A stretch of DNA of 64,000 nt from Siphonodentalium dalli (Eukaryota; Mollusca; Scaphopoda; Gadilida; Siphonodentaliidae): NCBI GenBank assembly GCA_032622095.1, contig CP136068.1, forward strand, positions 63,508,025-63,572,024. Direction: 5' to 3'. The notes under the pieces are model-generated. The model saw only the letters and a list, made by a program, of their open reading frames with translations, did not search any database and was not told the DNA's origin. The translations under genes and the position numbers were made by a program. Every line of letters begins with the position of its first letter. The first letter of the stretch is position 1. Positions 22,703-34,345 of this stretch are shown here, in pieces.

Positions 22703-24071
22703 ATTATATCACTTTAATCTTTATACGCGACGCTACCCCTTATACGAATATATTATCCACCTATGGGGGTCTATTCTATTTTGATATGTCGTGGTTAACA
22801 ATACGATTGGAACCTGCCATATTCAGCAATACGAGGTCCAAATGATGTTGCCGTGCAAATTTAATTCAAGGTTACATGTCATATATCAGTGAGACAACCA
22901 GGCCAAATAATATAATGAATTCTACTATTGTTTGTGTTTTATAAACAAGGATGTGTTGTTTCTTGCTTGCCAAGAATAATGGTATAGCTGAGAAGTACTA
23001 TCCCAACCTCATTGATATCACAATAAATAGTTATGTATTGCTATCATATATGATACACTATTTTCTACCAAGGAGATGTCATGAAAAGAACTAACACCAA
23101 AGCTTATCTGCATCATCAATTGCATTTGATATGTTGACCACCATTATTTCTCAATTAGTACTCTGGACTAGAGTATAGCACAGAAGGCTAGACATTGAGA
23201 TGGTAATATTTGTCCCTCAAGCTAAGATGGAGGTCTACACATACTTTCTAATTTCACTTAAAAAGTTTGATTTTCTCTTCAACTCCCACTCCCACCGTTA
23301 TTTGCACAAGAAATTAAAGCTATGCGCATTTACTGAAAAGTAGCCGACCAAACCATGTTGGAATGCCAGGGCGACACTTGGTGGTGTAACAAACACTGAC
23401 TTGTATTTTGACTGCCATTTTGGTAGCCATCTTGGATGAAATGAACAGTTCTGTTGAAGTTTGATAATAATTCCTTATGTGGCATGAATATTTCCCTCTC
23501 ACTGAATTCCGCTCATTTCTTGAAATCTATTGCTAGAATATCGGATTTTTTACAAAATGCAATAATTCGGTTATCTAAAGTGGATTTTTGACAGATCGAA
23601 CATGTTTTGTACAATAAAAGTGATGCTCTACACTGCTGAAGTAATAAGAAAACACTGAATTGTCACAATTCGCAGTCTCCACCAAACGGAAGATCATTTA
23701 CATGAGATTCTTGAAAATCGCAAAATTGTTGATTTTCTGGAGCCATTTTGGCAGCCATCTTTGACTAGAATAATATTTTCCCGTGAATTTGGGTACTGTA
23801 CTTTGAGAACTACTATTAATGACTTGCCCTTACTGAAAAAAATGTATAACAATTAAGAAATATGCGCAGATTCCATCAGTTCTTAGGACAACCCTACATC
23901 TGAACTGAACTGACAATGACGTCATCTTTGTGACGTCATAATTCCCTCCAGTCGCGGACCCATGAAGTCTAACAAACTTTTTCGGACAATGTAAGTGATA
24001 CCCTATCATAATATCATAGTCTCTACATTTGTTAAAAAAATTCCCACGGAAATACATAAGCGACTCGACTA

Positions 24072-24665
24072 AATGCCGATATGGGCTAAGAGAGGCCGGG
24101 TGATCCCGGGTGTCTTCGTGTGTTTTTCACAGTATATTTTGGTGATGCGTGGTAGTGTAATACACCAGAGTGTGACTTCCAAATATTGACTCGTTGACGC
24201 GTCCACGGCCGATGTTATTAACCCCTCAAAATCCGGTAAAATACCATATAAACAAAATGAGCCCGGGACTGCCCGTGGACACTATATCTCGACGTTATAA
24301 TGTAGCGACATACCCCACGAGGTCAACCTAGAAAATTTTACTCGCTCGCTCGTCTCCAGCCGGTGTTATTAACCCCGCTAATGCCAATATTGGCTAAGAG
24401 AGCCCGGGTGTCTTCGTGTGTTTTCGGATAGTATATTTTGTTGATGCGTTGTAGTGCAATACACCTGAGTGTGACATCCAAATATTGACTCGCTGACGCG
24501 TCCACAGCCGATGTTATTAACCCCTCAAAATTAACCCCGGTAAAATACCGTATCAACAATAAGAGTCCGGAGAGAGGCCGGGCGCTCCAATGGGCCCGTG
24601 GACACTATATCTCAACCTTATTATGTAGAGACATACCACCTGAGGGATTGATACATGGGTCAATT
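24072..24665 (+). repeat. Two tandem units of a ~300-bp GC-richer repeat
   Basis: Units begin at about 24072 and 24378 with AATGCCNATATNGGCTAAGA. They share CCGGGTGTCTTCGTGTGTTTT, AATATTGACTCG(T/C)TGACGCG, GATGTTATTAACCCCTCAAA and GTGGACACTATATCTC. The first unit is interrupted on its left by copy B. Confidence 0.9.
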
Positions 24666-24762
24666 TCAATTTATTTCATAGCCATACTAGGAGAATGGTA
24701 TGTTTGTAAATAAAAAACGACTATAGTCTTACTTACAGTATCGAGACGTCGTCAATATTGCT

Positions 24763-24776
24763 GGGGGGGGGGGGGG
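24763..24776 (+). repeat. Poly(G) tract, 14 bases
   Basis: Uninterrupted G run next to an AATATTGCT sequence. Simple repeat only. Confidence 0.9.
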
Positions 24777-24988
24777 TAAATAAAACGTACAATAGACTTA
24801 GACACTCTCCCATCTCGAAGGAAAATATTCTGCGACGGAGATCTTTGTATTAATGGTTTCATCGAGGAATGAATCGAGAACTCAACATGGAATATATGAC
24901 TCGTATGCCATGGTAGAATTTTACAATCAATTAGGTGTGTCATATATAGTATACAGGCCAGCAAAATTTCAGCGGCCAGGAAAAAAAC

Positions 24989-25008
24989 TCGAGAGAGAGA
25001 GAGAGAGT
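24989..25008 (+). repeat. (GA)n microsatellite
   Basis: Short GAGAGA run following CTC. Simple repeat. Confidence 0.85.
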
Positions 25009-25242
25009 TAAAGAGTGTGTCAAATCGACATTATATCATATTATGTTTATAATATTTTTGTCTTCCGAAACCCATTCAAATAAAATCGTCGCCGAAATTA
25101 GTCTTCAGGAACGAAGAGCGTTTTTAACAACTTTCAATGTGTGATCGGAATTTACAAACGGTACACGAAATACGATTCACAGACAGGATACATGTTTAAC
25201 CAGTGCCAGGTCCGATTTTTGTATCAACCCATATACCCTGTG

Positions 25243-25309
25243 CCAATGCATTCTCTTATATATGCGAGTCGACCATAGGTCGCCTCGCATATATAAGAGA
25301 ATGCATTGG
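25243..25309. repeat. 67-nt hairpin MITE (CCAATGCATTCTCTTATATA)
   Basis: Perfect 26-nt arms from CCAATGCATTCTCTTATATA through TGCGAG, with a short loop around CGACCATAGGTCG. A decayed relative is at 43401-43461 (CCAATGCATTTTCTTCGAGT ... ATACATTGG) with one further half-copy near 43485. Both are followed by CCTAACAAT, which may belong to the element. Confidence 0.92.
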
Positions 25310-26582
25310 CCTAACAATTTTTCATCATTGTTATTATTTTTTACAATTTTAATAATTTTTTCTTATATTCTTTAACAGACTTATTTTGTAGGTTTAGTGC
25401 CAGGGAATCTTACATTTTTCATGGGCATCAAAATTATCACTATGAACACTTGGTGATAGTTTTGAGTTATAACATGTCCCTAAGGTTTTATTCAGTTTGT
25501 TTTTAAATTCGCTATAGCATGCTTAAGCATACCCAAAAAAAATTCAACCAAAAAAAAAAAATATATATATAAAAAAAAAAATTTAAATTTTTTTTTAAAG
25601 CCGATTTTACAGACCGTAAATTAAGCAATGCTGTTAAAATATTCACATTTGGTAAAACCGCCATAAACGAAAGGAATATTAAAATATAGGCAGGTTCTGT
25701 TCTTATACCAATCACGAAAATAGTATGCTATACTCGATATATACGCTGTGTTACTTAAACAAAAGTTAATATTTGTTACAGAAATTGGCTTTTGTTTACA
25801 TAACACAGTGTAGAACATGACTATAACATGCTATTTATGCGATATTTATTATTGGAATATGAACAAAATTGTAATGTGATTTCTTATTATTGTGGTTTTA
25901 ACTAATACCATACTATATTCCACCGATTATGTCTGCCAACGGACCCCGTTCTTGACCTGGCGTTATGAGATTTACTTATAACGATTGCACACATGCAAAT
26001 ACTTTATTGTTATCTCAAAGATACCAACACTAACACACAAAATATTGTTAACATAATTATAATACACTATAATGTACACAGTTTGATGCACATATATATC
26101 AAACAAAATATGGTGAAAGAAGTATAATACATGTAGCATATAATATACAACCGGTGATGCACGTACACTATGAAGATGAATGTAAAGTTCCATAGGGTGT
26201 GACACAGTGCATGGAAGTTCAAGAATAATATGATAAGTTAAATCTGTAGTTATTATGTATATTGGAATGACGATTTATGAGATTTGTTTTAATTGAACAC
26301 ATTCTTGTTGAAAAGCTCATGTCATATCATTTTCGTCAAAACGTGAGTGCAAATTTAATGATTCACAAGAAGCATATAGTAATATATTTGAGATCACGAT
26401 GCTTGTCAGAACGACATAAGTTAGCACATGCATATCAATTAAGTGTGTGTTTGAGTTTATGCGGCATTATAATTTCTCAGAGATTGACACACACAGGAAT
26501 AGAAAGAATCTTACTTTTCAAAAGTAAAAATAACGAGGACAAACGATATCACACTTTCGTTCTCACAATCAGACTCAAGCCT
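25310..26582. other. AT-rich stretch, no gene recognised
   Basis: Contains an extreme A/T run at about 25541-25600 and a 103-codon open frame at 26277-26585 without recognisable features. Nothing else supported. Confidence 0.4.
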
Positions 26583-26755
26583 TGAAGACACCCGGGCTCT
26601 CTTAGCCAATATCGGCATTTGCGGGGTTAATAACACCGGCCGGAGACGAGCGAGCACGTTAAATCCTATAGGTTGCCCTCAGGTGGTATATCGCTACCTT
26701 ATAACGTTGAAATATAGTGTCCATGGGCCCGTGGGGTCGCCCGGGCGGTAATTAG
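26583..26755 (-). repeat. Inverted single unit of the ~300-bp GC-richer repeat
   Basis: The reverse complement reads GGGCCCATGGACACTATATT ... CTCGCTCGTCTCCGGCCGGT ... GCTAAGAGAGCCCGGGTGTC, matching 24280-24430. It stops sharply at GTGTCTTC. Confidence 0.88.
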
Positions 26756-27349
26756 TCACACCGTTTATGGCAGCACTGGATTACAGTAAAATTTCATAAT
26801 TCGACAACGCAGCAAATTAAGGAGGAGGTCAATTTTTGAACATTTCCATGCATGCAAATCTCTGCAGTAAAAGTTACAAATTGCAGATATTTCTGGGTGT
26901 GACTGTGTGCGGTATTGAAAACAACACACATTTATCTTGCGGGTCGGCTTAGAATTTGTTCCATTGAGAAAGTTGATGTATTTATCTTTTTATTTTTTTT
27001 ATTTTTTATTGATTTTTCGTGTTGTAATTCCAGAAATAAATTTATAGCAAAAATTGCCTATTTACCAAGCCCAGCCGCCAGTTAAATGTTATGTCTGTTT
27101 AATCATATGGCTGCTTTAGTTCCCAGACAATGCTTGATATATAACTTTTGCTGGGGTGGTTTGCATGCAAATCCCCATTCAAAATGATTGGTCACTTGAC
27201 CTCCCCCTTTATAGCACTTGCTTCACGAGATATTCGGGGCTTTGTCACCCACCGTGGTGGATTTGACTATAATATAAACCTGGGTCTGGGAATCATTTAT
27301 TTGAGACTTTAATCTTCTATTTATAAAAGTTCATTAAACGGAGTTTGAA
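26756..27349. other. Unassigned stretch
   Basis: GGAGGAGGTCAA near 26820 and TTGACCTCCCCC near 27197, together with GCATGCAAATC on both sides, hint at a decayed inverted-repeat element of ~390 bp, too diverged to call. 27265-27345 is shared with 19125-19205. Confidence 0.3.
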
Positions 27350-27657
27350 TTGTCCGATATTAACCAAATCGGAGATTTTAGCAAATCGGAGAAATTTACT
27401 AATATACAAAACTCAAATCACATCGTAGTTTTCATTAAATCTGATCAAATCGGAGTTTTCACATTGTAGTTTTCATATCGGAGAAAAACTCCGATTACAT
27501 CGGAGTTTTGTTAAGTGTTCATTGGAATTTTCACTGGAATTGATCGGAGTTCTTGACCGGAGAGAAAAACTCCAATCTGAGAAATTCTGATGATCGGACA
27601 GCGGTTTTTCCGATTAAAACTCCGATCTCCGGCGGAAATTCCAATCTAATTGGACAA
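27350..27657 (+). mobile_element. Short TIR element with ATCGGAGTTTT subterminal repeats, ~308 bp
   Basis: Ends TTGTCCGAT and ATTGGACAA. The interior is a string of ATCGGAGTTTT/CTCCGAT variants, and the right end (CTCCGGCGGAAATTCCAATC) resembles both ends of the larger 40775-43226 element, so the two belong to one family. No target duplication recognised. Confidence 0.55.
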
Positions 27658-29071
27658 GCTCCCTAAATAAGCAAAAGTGGATAACAACTGCACATACTGA
27701 CTACATTGAAATTGACAACACTCAATATACAGGGCCTTCAATGCTTGAAGGATGGCACAAACACTTCGACTCACTAGCTGAACCAAAACAAGCTGAGCGA
27801 TTTAATGAGGTATACCGACTACAAGTAGACAATGATGTTGATCTAATACACAACATATGCAAAACATCAGCTAAGGCTATAGATCCCATCACAATAGACA
27901 AATTGTGCATAATAATCAAGAAGCTTAAGTTAAATAAAGCAGCAGACTATTCTGGCCTAGCTTACAGCTGAACATCTTCGATTCTGCATGCATGAAGAAG
28001 CCTCGCAAAAATTACAACGAGGGTTTACACAAGGAACATCCCCCTTACAGCTGGGCTAATAATAACCGAAACATTTAATGAATCTAAAGACAATAAAAAT
28101 AGCTTATATCTGGAAACGCTCGTTGCAGAAAAAGCATTTGATGTTGTCTGGCATGGTAGCCTCTTGCGGAAGTTATATAACGATGGAGTAACCGGAGACT
28201 TATGGCTAATAGTACACTCGCTACATAAACATGCCTACACAAAAATAAAATGAGGTAACACCTCTGATAATATAGACCTGAGACAAGGTATTTGTACAAG
28301 GTATTTGTCAAGGTGATAAACTCTCAGCAATGCTATACAAACGCTTTAATAATGACATGCTAAACTTGCTATGTTGCAGCCCTGCTGCTCTTAAAATAGG
28401 AAGAGTAAATGTAACTGCACCAACATGCGCAGACGATGTTGCTCTACTAGCTAAAACACAAGCTGACCTTCAAGTCTTAACCAGTATAGTATACAACACC
28501 TAGTGTAAAGACAGATTTTCAATGAACGCTAGTAAAAGCGAGAATGTGACATTAAAAACAACAGTATTAAACAACAAATAAGTATACGCCAAAAGTAATA
28601 ACTCGGCGATACAGATGTAATTATAACAAAATCTGCAAAGCACCTAGACATAGAAAGAAACTGCCACAATCATCCAGATACTGCAGCGCGTATTACAACA
28701 GGATGTATGCATTGATGGGAACAGGGTTACATGGGACAAATTGGTTATCCCCCATTATATCATACCAAATGTGGAAAACCTTTGTAACCCCACGGATGCT
28801 ACATGGAATTGAACTACTAAATCTGAGGAATAAAGACATTGAAGAATTTGATAAATAACTCAGACAGACATTGAGACGATTACAAAGTCTGCCAGACAGA
28901 GCAGCCAATGCTGCCACTTATTCACTAATAGGCACACTACCAACCCAAGGAGTTATTGACCTAAAAATGCTATCATTCTTTTAATATCAACGTTGCAAAA
29001 AACCATCACACTGTGGAGTATGAATTAGCATTGAGACAATTACTGATTAAAGATAATAACAGCAACAGCTG
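27658..29071 (+). pseudogene. Degenerate LINE ORF2 (reverse transcriptase), 5' piece
   Basis: Conceptual translation over several frames shows a non-LTR reverse transcriptase in order: MLEGWHKHFDSLA (27741), an NKAADYSGL block (about 27940) of the type found before RT domains, AEKAFDVVWHGSLLRKLYNDG (about 28130-28190), a RQGI...QGDKLS region (about 28275-28325) and the catalytic box CADDVALL (about 28430), where C replaces the usual Y/F before ADD. Downstream, ELALRQLLIKDNNSNS runs to 29071. A 2-bp insertion near 27957, a short tandem duplication near 28285 and many stops make it dead. The frame resumes at 36532 as WFVVIRNL, so the 29072-36531 insert is secondary. Confidence 0.85.
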
Positions 29072-29084
29072 CCCTTATCGAAAA

Positions 29085-29370
29085 AACATGTTTGCCGCAA
29101 ACATTTGCTGCAAATGTGCGGCAAACCCTTCTGCAAATTTGCAGCAAACCTACCAGCTGCGAACTTTTATCATGCAAATGAGGTTTGCGGCAAACTTTCC
29201 GCAAATTTGCTGCAAAGGTTACCGCGACCTAATTTGCATGGTAAAAGATTGCAGCAAACTTTTACCATGCAAATTAGGTCGCGGCAAACTGTGCAGCAAA
29301 TTTGCGGAACATTTGCCCAAAACTAATTTGCATGATAAACTTTTTCGCAGCAGATAATTGTTTGCGGAAA
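29085..29370 (+). repeat. Left subterminal TTTGCNGCAAA array
   Basis: Repeated palindromic 11-mers TTTGCCGCAAA, TTTGCTGCAAA, TTTGCAGCAAA and TTTGCGGCAAA, and half sites such as TTTGCGG and GCAAATT, on both strands. ORFs at 29013-29357 and 29105-29326 are artefacts. Confidence 0.9.
29223..29283. repeat. Perfect 25-bp inverted repeat in the left array
   Basis: CGCGACCTAATTTGCATGGT plus AAAAG at 29223-29247 pairs perfectly with 29259-29283, with an 11-nt loop that itself contains GCAGCAAA. Confidence 0.95.
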
Positions 29371-30336
29371 GCGTGCAACAAATTACTCAGCTTCCTGCAT
29401 ACTCACTGCAACCAACTCTTGAGCTAATTAAGGTGAATTTCAAACAAATGTACAAAACAAGAATCTAAGACCAAAGAAAAATAAAGGTTTGGGTCAAGTT
29501 ACATGTCAGAAAAATTGGGGTCAGTATGGTATAGGCAAGCTTGAAATATAAAATTTTTTATATAATTTTGACATTCTTATGATTTTTCGTCTCTTAATGC
29601 ATGATTTTCTTTGTATATAAAGCGTTAATAAACAGTATGCTTTGACAGATACCAAACAGTCCATTCTGAATACACAAATGTATGAGAAATTATAATTATT
29701 TTTCAACAAAATTCTTGACGCCATGAAAATCTGGGGTTGGTGTGTTTAGAATAGGCTGGGCTGGTATACTAGTAGGGAAACATGAACCACAAAAATTTGT
29801 GGGTATATGGTTAGCATTTTAATGTCACACTAGGAAGAATGTGTGCGGGTCAACATATGGCCTGTACTAGTAAATTTATGCCCTGGATAACAGATAAAAG
29901 AAATAACGATCTCGAGGCACAATTTGAATAATAATTATATTGGATCTAAATTTAATTCAATTGCAATATTGTTCTACGTAAATAATGTGCACACACACCT
30001 GGCTGTACTGGTACATAGATCATGTCATGAAACTCTACTTTGGCTATGCCCGTACATAGAGATCGTATTCCATCATTTGACATATGGGAACTTTTTGATG
30101 TTCTGTTGGGGAACTTCATATGCGTAAAACATGAACATGTACCTAGACAAACATCTACTGGAACTTGGATTATGAACTTTCTGAAGCAGCATGTGGATCA
30201 GTGATCTGTGAAGGCGGTCATATATAATTGAATTTGACATATTGTACCATCGTTTGTCCATGTACTAGCAGTAGTAGCTAGTACGTACATATGCAAAGTC
30301 GTTTCATAAATGACTACTAGTAAGTACCGGTACTAA
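29371..30336. other. Interior of the 7.46 kb element, nothing recognised
   Basis: AT-rich sequence without repeats or open frames that I can interpret. Confidence 0.35.
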
Positions 30337-30857
30337 GGCCGATGGGGTCATTGTCACAAGGCTCCGGTCACATTCGTAACGGTTTATAGCCAGCTTTTTA
30401 AATCGATCACAAATGTAGCCAGCTTTTCAACGGCGATCACATTCGTAGCCAGCTTTTCTAATCGCATGCTTTATATGGCACGAAATATGACGTCATCGCG
30501 TTTGTGACTAAAATGTCGACATCATGCTCCAAAACTGACTTTGTTTATCAACTTAAATTACATTAATGGCATATAATTCGAGCATTCTAACGACATTGAT
30601 CCGAAACCTCTCAGGTTATTAGACAGAACTATTAAATATCAATTTATAAGTCAAGTTGTTTTTCATCCACCAATTCAGAAAAATTACCGTAGATTATTTA
30701 TAACCTAATCGTGTTCACCGATGCTCACATGAATATGAAAAGCTGGCTATAAATGTGATCACCATAGAAAAGCTGGGTATATATATACAGAGTTGTGATC
30801 AATTTAAAAATCTGGCCACGATTGTGATCAATGCCTTGTGACAATCACCCCATCAGC
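30337..30857 (+). mobile_element. 521-bp TIR element with internal GCCAGCTTTT repeats
   Basis: Ends GGCCGATGGGGTCATTGTCA and TGACAATCACCCCATCAGC. Flanked by GGTACTAA (30329-30336 and 30858-30865). Each end carries three copies of a ~32-bp unit, GATCACANTCGTAGCCAGCT followed by TTT, in inverted orientation in the two halves. The 8-bp duplication suggests a hAT-like MITE. The exact terminal base is uncertain by one or two positions. Confidence 0.8.
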
Positions 30858-30865
30858 GGTACTAA

Positions 30866-31485
30866 CTTGAACTTGACACAGGATTTGTAAGATGAACAAT
30901 TTTAAAAGAATGTTCCTTGGATGTTTATGACCTTAATCTTCATCAACTTCCATGGCTTCTATGCATGATCCCTGGGGAAAATCAATTCAAGTTCAACTTA
31001 TTCTAGGGCAGCCACCTGCACTGCACTGGAACATCACTGGAATTTCATGGTTGATCAACTGAATCCGAATTTCATGGTCATTGAATTTTCCTATCCAGTC
31101 TACTGTTCATCCCATTCAAAATTGGCGAGCTCGCCGGTTTCCGTGTCAACACACCATTTCACTTCGAAGTTTGAGTTTAAATTTGGATGTAATTGTAAAC
31201 ATAGTTCAGTCATGAATGTACATGTAGTGCGTATTCTTCTGGAAGCATCAAATTCAATCTCATGAATCTGCGAAAGTGGTCATGTTCATGTTGACCTATT
31301 GTAAACAGTACTATTTCCTTCAAGTTCACATAATAATGATCAAGAATGATTACGGTATTCCAATTTATTAGTTTCACGATGTGCATACACTGTCATAATA
31401 ATCATATTCCATATAATTAATTAATTATATTCCTCAATGTTCCATCAACTTCAACAGATCCACTGAATCATGGCAGCGGCGGTTT
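30866..31485. other. Unassigned stretch
   Basis: No gene or repeat recognised; three short TTCATGG/GAATTTCATGG motifs only. Confidence 0.3.
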
Positions 31486-32104
31486 TTAGCTCACCTGAGA
31501 CGAAGTCTCCGGTGGAGCTATAGTCATCACTCCTCGTCCGTCATCCGTCCGTCCGTCCGTGTTTACTAATGACTACTTATGTGGCTAAGATTGTGTAAAA
31601 TGGATATTTATGTGCATAACTTCCGTTGCGTGGCTAGCCACGTAACAGCTTTCAGATGGACGTTCTAAAATGATCTATTTGGCCTAATCAGCTTATTTAA
31701 TTTTGTAGTCACTCAAAATTTGGAGAAAAAAAAGTCCATCGATTTAGACATCCATGACCCGTCAATAGGAGATGTCGGACACTGACAAGACATTTATGTG
31801 GCTAGCCACCCAATCACGGACCTGTCAGTTTCTCCTATTCCACTGTCCCAGTTGCTGTGAGCAAGTTTTTGAGTTTTAATCAGCTTCTTCTGCTATAATT
31901 CCAACATGTTATGAATCCATAATCTGGAGTTTTATCACTATCTACTACTTGATAGCCACTTAAAATTTTATGGCTACTTGAGAAGCCACATAAAAACTAA
32001 AGCCACATTACCATTTCTAGCCACATAGGTCGAAGCCACATATCTACCCATTTGTTGGTACGTCCGTCCGTCTGTCCGTCTGTCTGTCCGTTCGTCAACT
32101 TTTT
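31486..32104 (+). repeat. TTTTTAGCTCACCTGAG-type dispersed repeat with GTCC runs
   Basis: Starts TTTTTAGCTCACCTGAGACG, passes GTCCGTCCGTCCGTG (about 31545-31560), has GTGGCTA and CTAGCCAC motifs and a second GTCCGTCCGTCTGTC run at about 32065. The same start (TTTTTAGCTCA) opens the blocks at 16348 and 47565. This layout is common to many marine invertebrate genomes (family knowledge). Confidence 0.75.
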
Positions 32105-32830
32105 TTAAAAACATTTTCTCCTCTGAAACCATCATACCAAATTGGTTCATATTTGGTGTGGATGTTCCCTAGGTGACTCTCATTCAGATTTGTTCAAATG
32201 AGGTCACTGGGTCAAATAGTTGCGAAACCAGGGCCATAATTCTATTCCTCCACAGTAATTCTTACAACAACTTCTTGTCCATAACCATTGTGCCGATTTA
32301 GCTAATATTTGGTATGGAGGGTCCTTGGGTGGCTGGTGTTCAGATTTGTTCAAATGAGGTCACCCGGTCAATTAGTTGAGAAACCAGGGCCATAACTCAT
32401 AGTAATTCTTACAATGACTTCTTCTACAAAAATATTGGGCCGAATTAGCTTATATTTGGTACTGAGGGACCTTGGGTGACTGGGAATCAGATTTGTTCAA
32501 ATTGGGTCACTGGGTCAATTAGGGGCAGAGCCAGGGACATAACTCTAAAAACCAAAAAATTACATTTTTGCATTTTGATCATATTTGGGGTGGATGTTCC
32601 CTAGGTGACTGTCATTAATATTTGTTCAAATGAGGTCACTGTGTCAAACAGTTGCGAAACCAGGGCCATAACTATATTCCTCCTTGGTAATTCTTATAAC
32701 GACTTCTTGTCAATAACCATTAAGCCGATTTAGTTTATATTTGGTATGTGGGGTCATTGAATGACTGGGGTTCAGATTTGTTCAAATGGGGTCACTGGGT
32801 CAAATAGTGGTGGAGCCAGGGCCATAATTC
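32105..32830 (+). repeat. Tandem array, ~150-bp units, ~5 copies
   Basis: Units contain ATTTGGTNTGGANG, CAGATTTGTTCAAATGAGGT, CACTGGGTCAA and ACCAGGGCCATAA. They repeat near 32190, 32339, 32486, 32612 and 32770. Similar units resume at 34346-34840. Confidence 0.85.
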
Positions 32831-33230
32831 CCCAAAAAATAATAAAAAATTCAGGAACTCCTTGATCAATTTAACATACAAACAAAAAATATCACCCCCC
32901 CCCACATGACCCAGAACCCCACCCCCAACCAACAGCATTCCACCCTATCTCATATCCTAACTCACAGGTAAATAAAGTATATTTATTTAAATTCCCATTA
33001 CAAGGCAACTCTCCTATGAACTGATAGACATGACACATGGCAAGGCAGATATAGAGATAAAGAGAGCTTCTGCAGCCTTAGACAGAGTCCCCAGGGAGTG
33101 TATTCATGTCATCCATAATTTAAATGAGATTAATGGTGTTATCAATGAAGCACCCTTGTTGTTTATATTATCACTCAGTGGTCATTAAAATCAGATTAAT
33201 TTCATTTTCTCAAAGAGTGCCTGGCATTTG
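32831..33230. other. Unassigned stretch between arrays
   Basis: A C-rich patch at about 32891-32935, then ordinary sequence. No gene recognised. Confidence 0.3.
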
Positions 33231-34345
33231 TAGAATGAGGTTCCCAGAGGGTGAATTTAGTGACGCTATCCTACACAGCAGGCTAGCATAACCAAATACA
33301 CCCTCTGAGAACCTTATTCCGCTTAGGCCTCATCTTCTGGGAAGTATCTAGAGTCTCAAGATCTCATTCTGCTTAGGCCTCATCTTCTGGGAAGTATCTA
33401 TAGTATCAAATTTACATTGTTGTTAGTTAAATTTCCCTTCTAGGAAGTTTCTGTATCCCTTAATTTGCAGAAGATAAAATTCATGATTGAGGTGCCCAAT
33501 GGGTGAACATCACCAATTTCAACTGGGGAACTTCAATCTTATTCTAGGTCTTCCATAGCAGTTGAGGGCCTTATCAGAATGAGGTCCCCAGAGGGTGAAT
33601 TTAGTGATACTAGCCTGCTGTGCAGGATAGCCTCACTAAATTCACCCTCTGGGTACCTCATTCTGCAAATAACAGACAGACTATTTCAAAGCTTGATTCA
33701 AGGCTAGCATCACCAAATTCACCATTTGGGGACCTCATTCTGCTTAGGCCTCATCTTCTGGGAAGTATCTATAGTATCAAATTTACATTGTTGTTAGTTA
33801 AATTTCCCTTCTAGGAAGTTTCTATATCCCCTAATTTGCAGAAGATAAAATTCATAATTGAGGGGTCCAATGGGTGAACATCACCAACTTCAACTGGGGA
33901 AATTCAATTTTATTCTAGGTCTTCCATAGCAGTTGAGGACTTTATCAGAATGAGGTCCCCAGAGGGTGAATTTAGCGTCACTAAATTCACCCTCTGGGGA
34001 CCTCACTCTGCAAATGACAGACACTATCACACTATTTCAAGGCTTGTTGTATAATACATTGTGTTGCTTGAGGTCAGGCATACACAATGTAGGAACAGAC
34101 ACGCTTTTTGTGATGCTATCCGGCACAGCAGGCTAGCATCACCAAATTCACCCTCTGACGACCTCATTCTGCTTTATAGGCCTCATCTTCTGGGAAGTAT
34201 CTATAGTATAAAATTTACATTGTTGTTAGTTAAATTTCCCTTCTAGGAAGTTTCTATATCCCCTAATTTGCAGAAGATAAAATTCATAAATGAGGTGCCC
34301 AATGGGTGAATATCACCAACTTCAACTGGGGAACTTAATTTTTAT
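33231..34345 (+). repeat. Tandem ~365-440-bp repeat, ~3 copies, with hairpins
   Basis: CCTCATCTTCTGGGAAGTAT recurs near 33341, 33389, 33748 and 34188, followed by TTTACATTGTTGTTAGTTAA and CCCTTCTAGGAAGTTTCT. GAGGTCCCCAGAGGGTGAAT and its complement form hairpins at 33575-33665 and 33952-34003. The block separates two halves of the ~150-bp array, so it probably inserted into it. Confidence 0.85.

Larger units (their letters stand above)
19290..24071 (+). mobile_element. Copy B of the large TIR DNA transposon, 4782 bp
   Basis: Left end TAGTAGAGTCGCTTATG, right end CATAAGCGACTCGACTA, flanked by AAT (19287-19289 and 24072-24074). The flanking repeat is continuous across the site when the element is removed, matching the intact neighbour unit at 24340-24420. 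Terminal inverted similarity extends about 145 bp, through TGACGTCA and CAAAGATG. It is co-linear with copy A at 80-90% identity by eye. It contains a 1.97 kb hAT-like insertion and a 157-nt palindrome that A lacks. No transposase frame. Confidence 0.88.

Noticed and set aside
26820-27210. Possible inverted-repeat element (GGAGGAGGTCAA / TTGACCTCCCCC, GCATGCAAAT on both sides)
   Set aside because: Too few paired bases to exclude chance, and no target duplication.
29013-29357. Frames in the TTTGCNGCAAA region
   Set aside because: Low-complexity subterminal array of a transposon.
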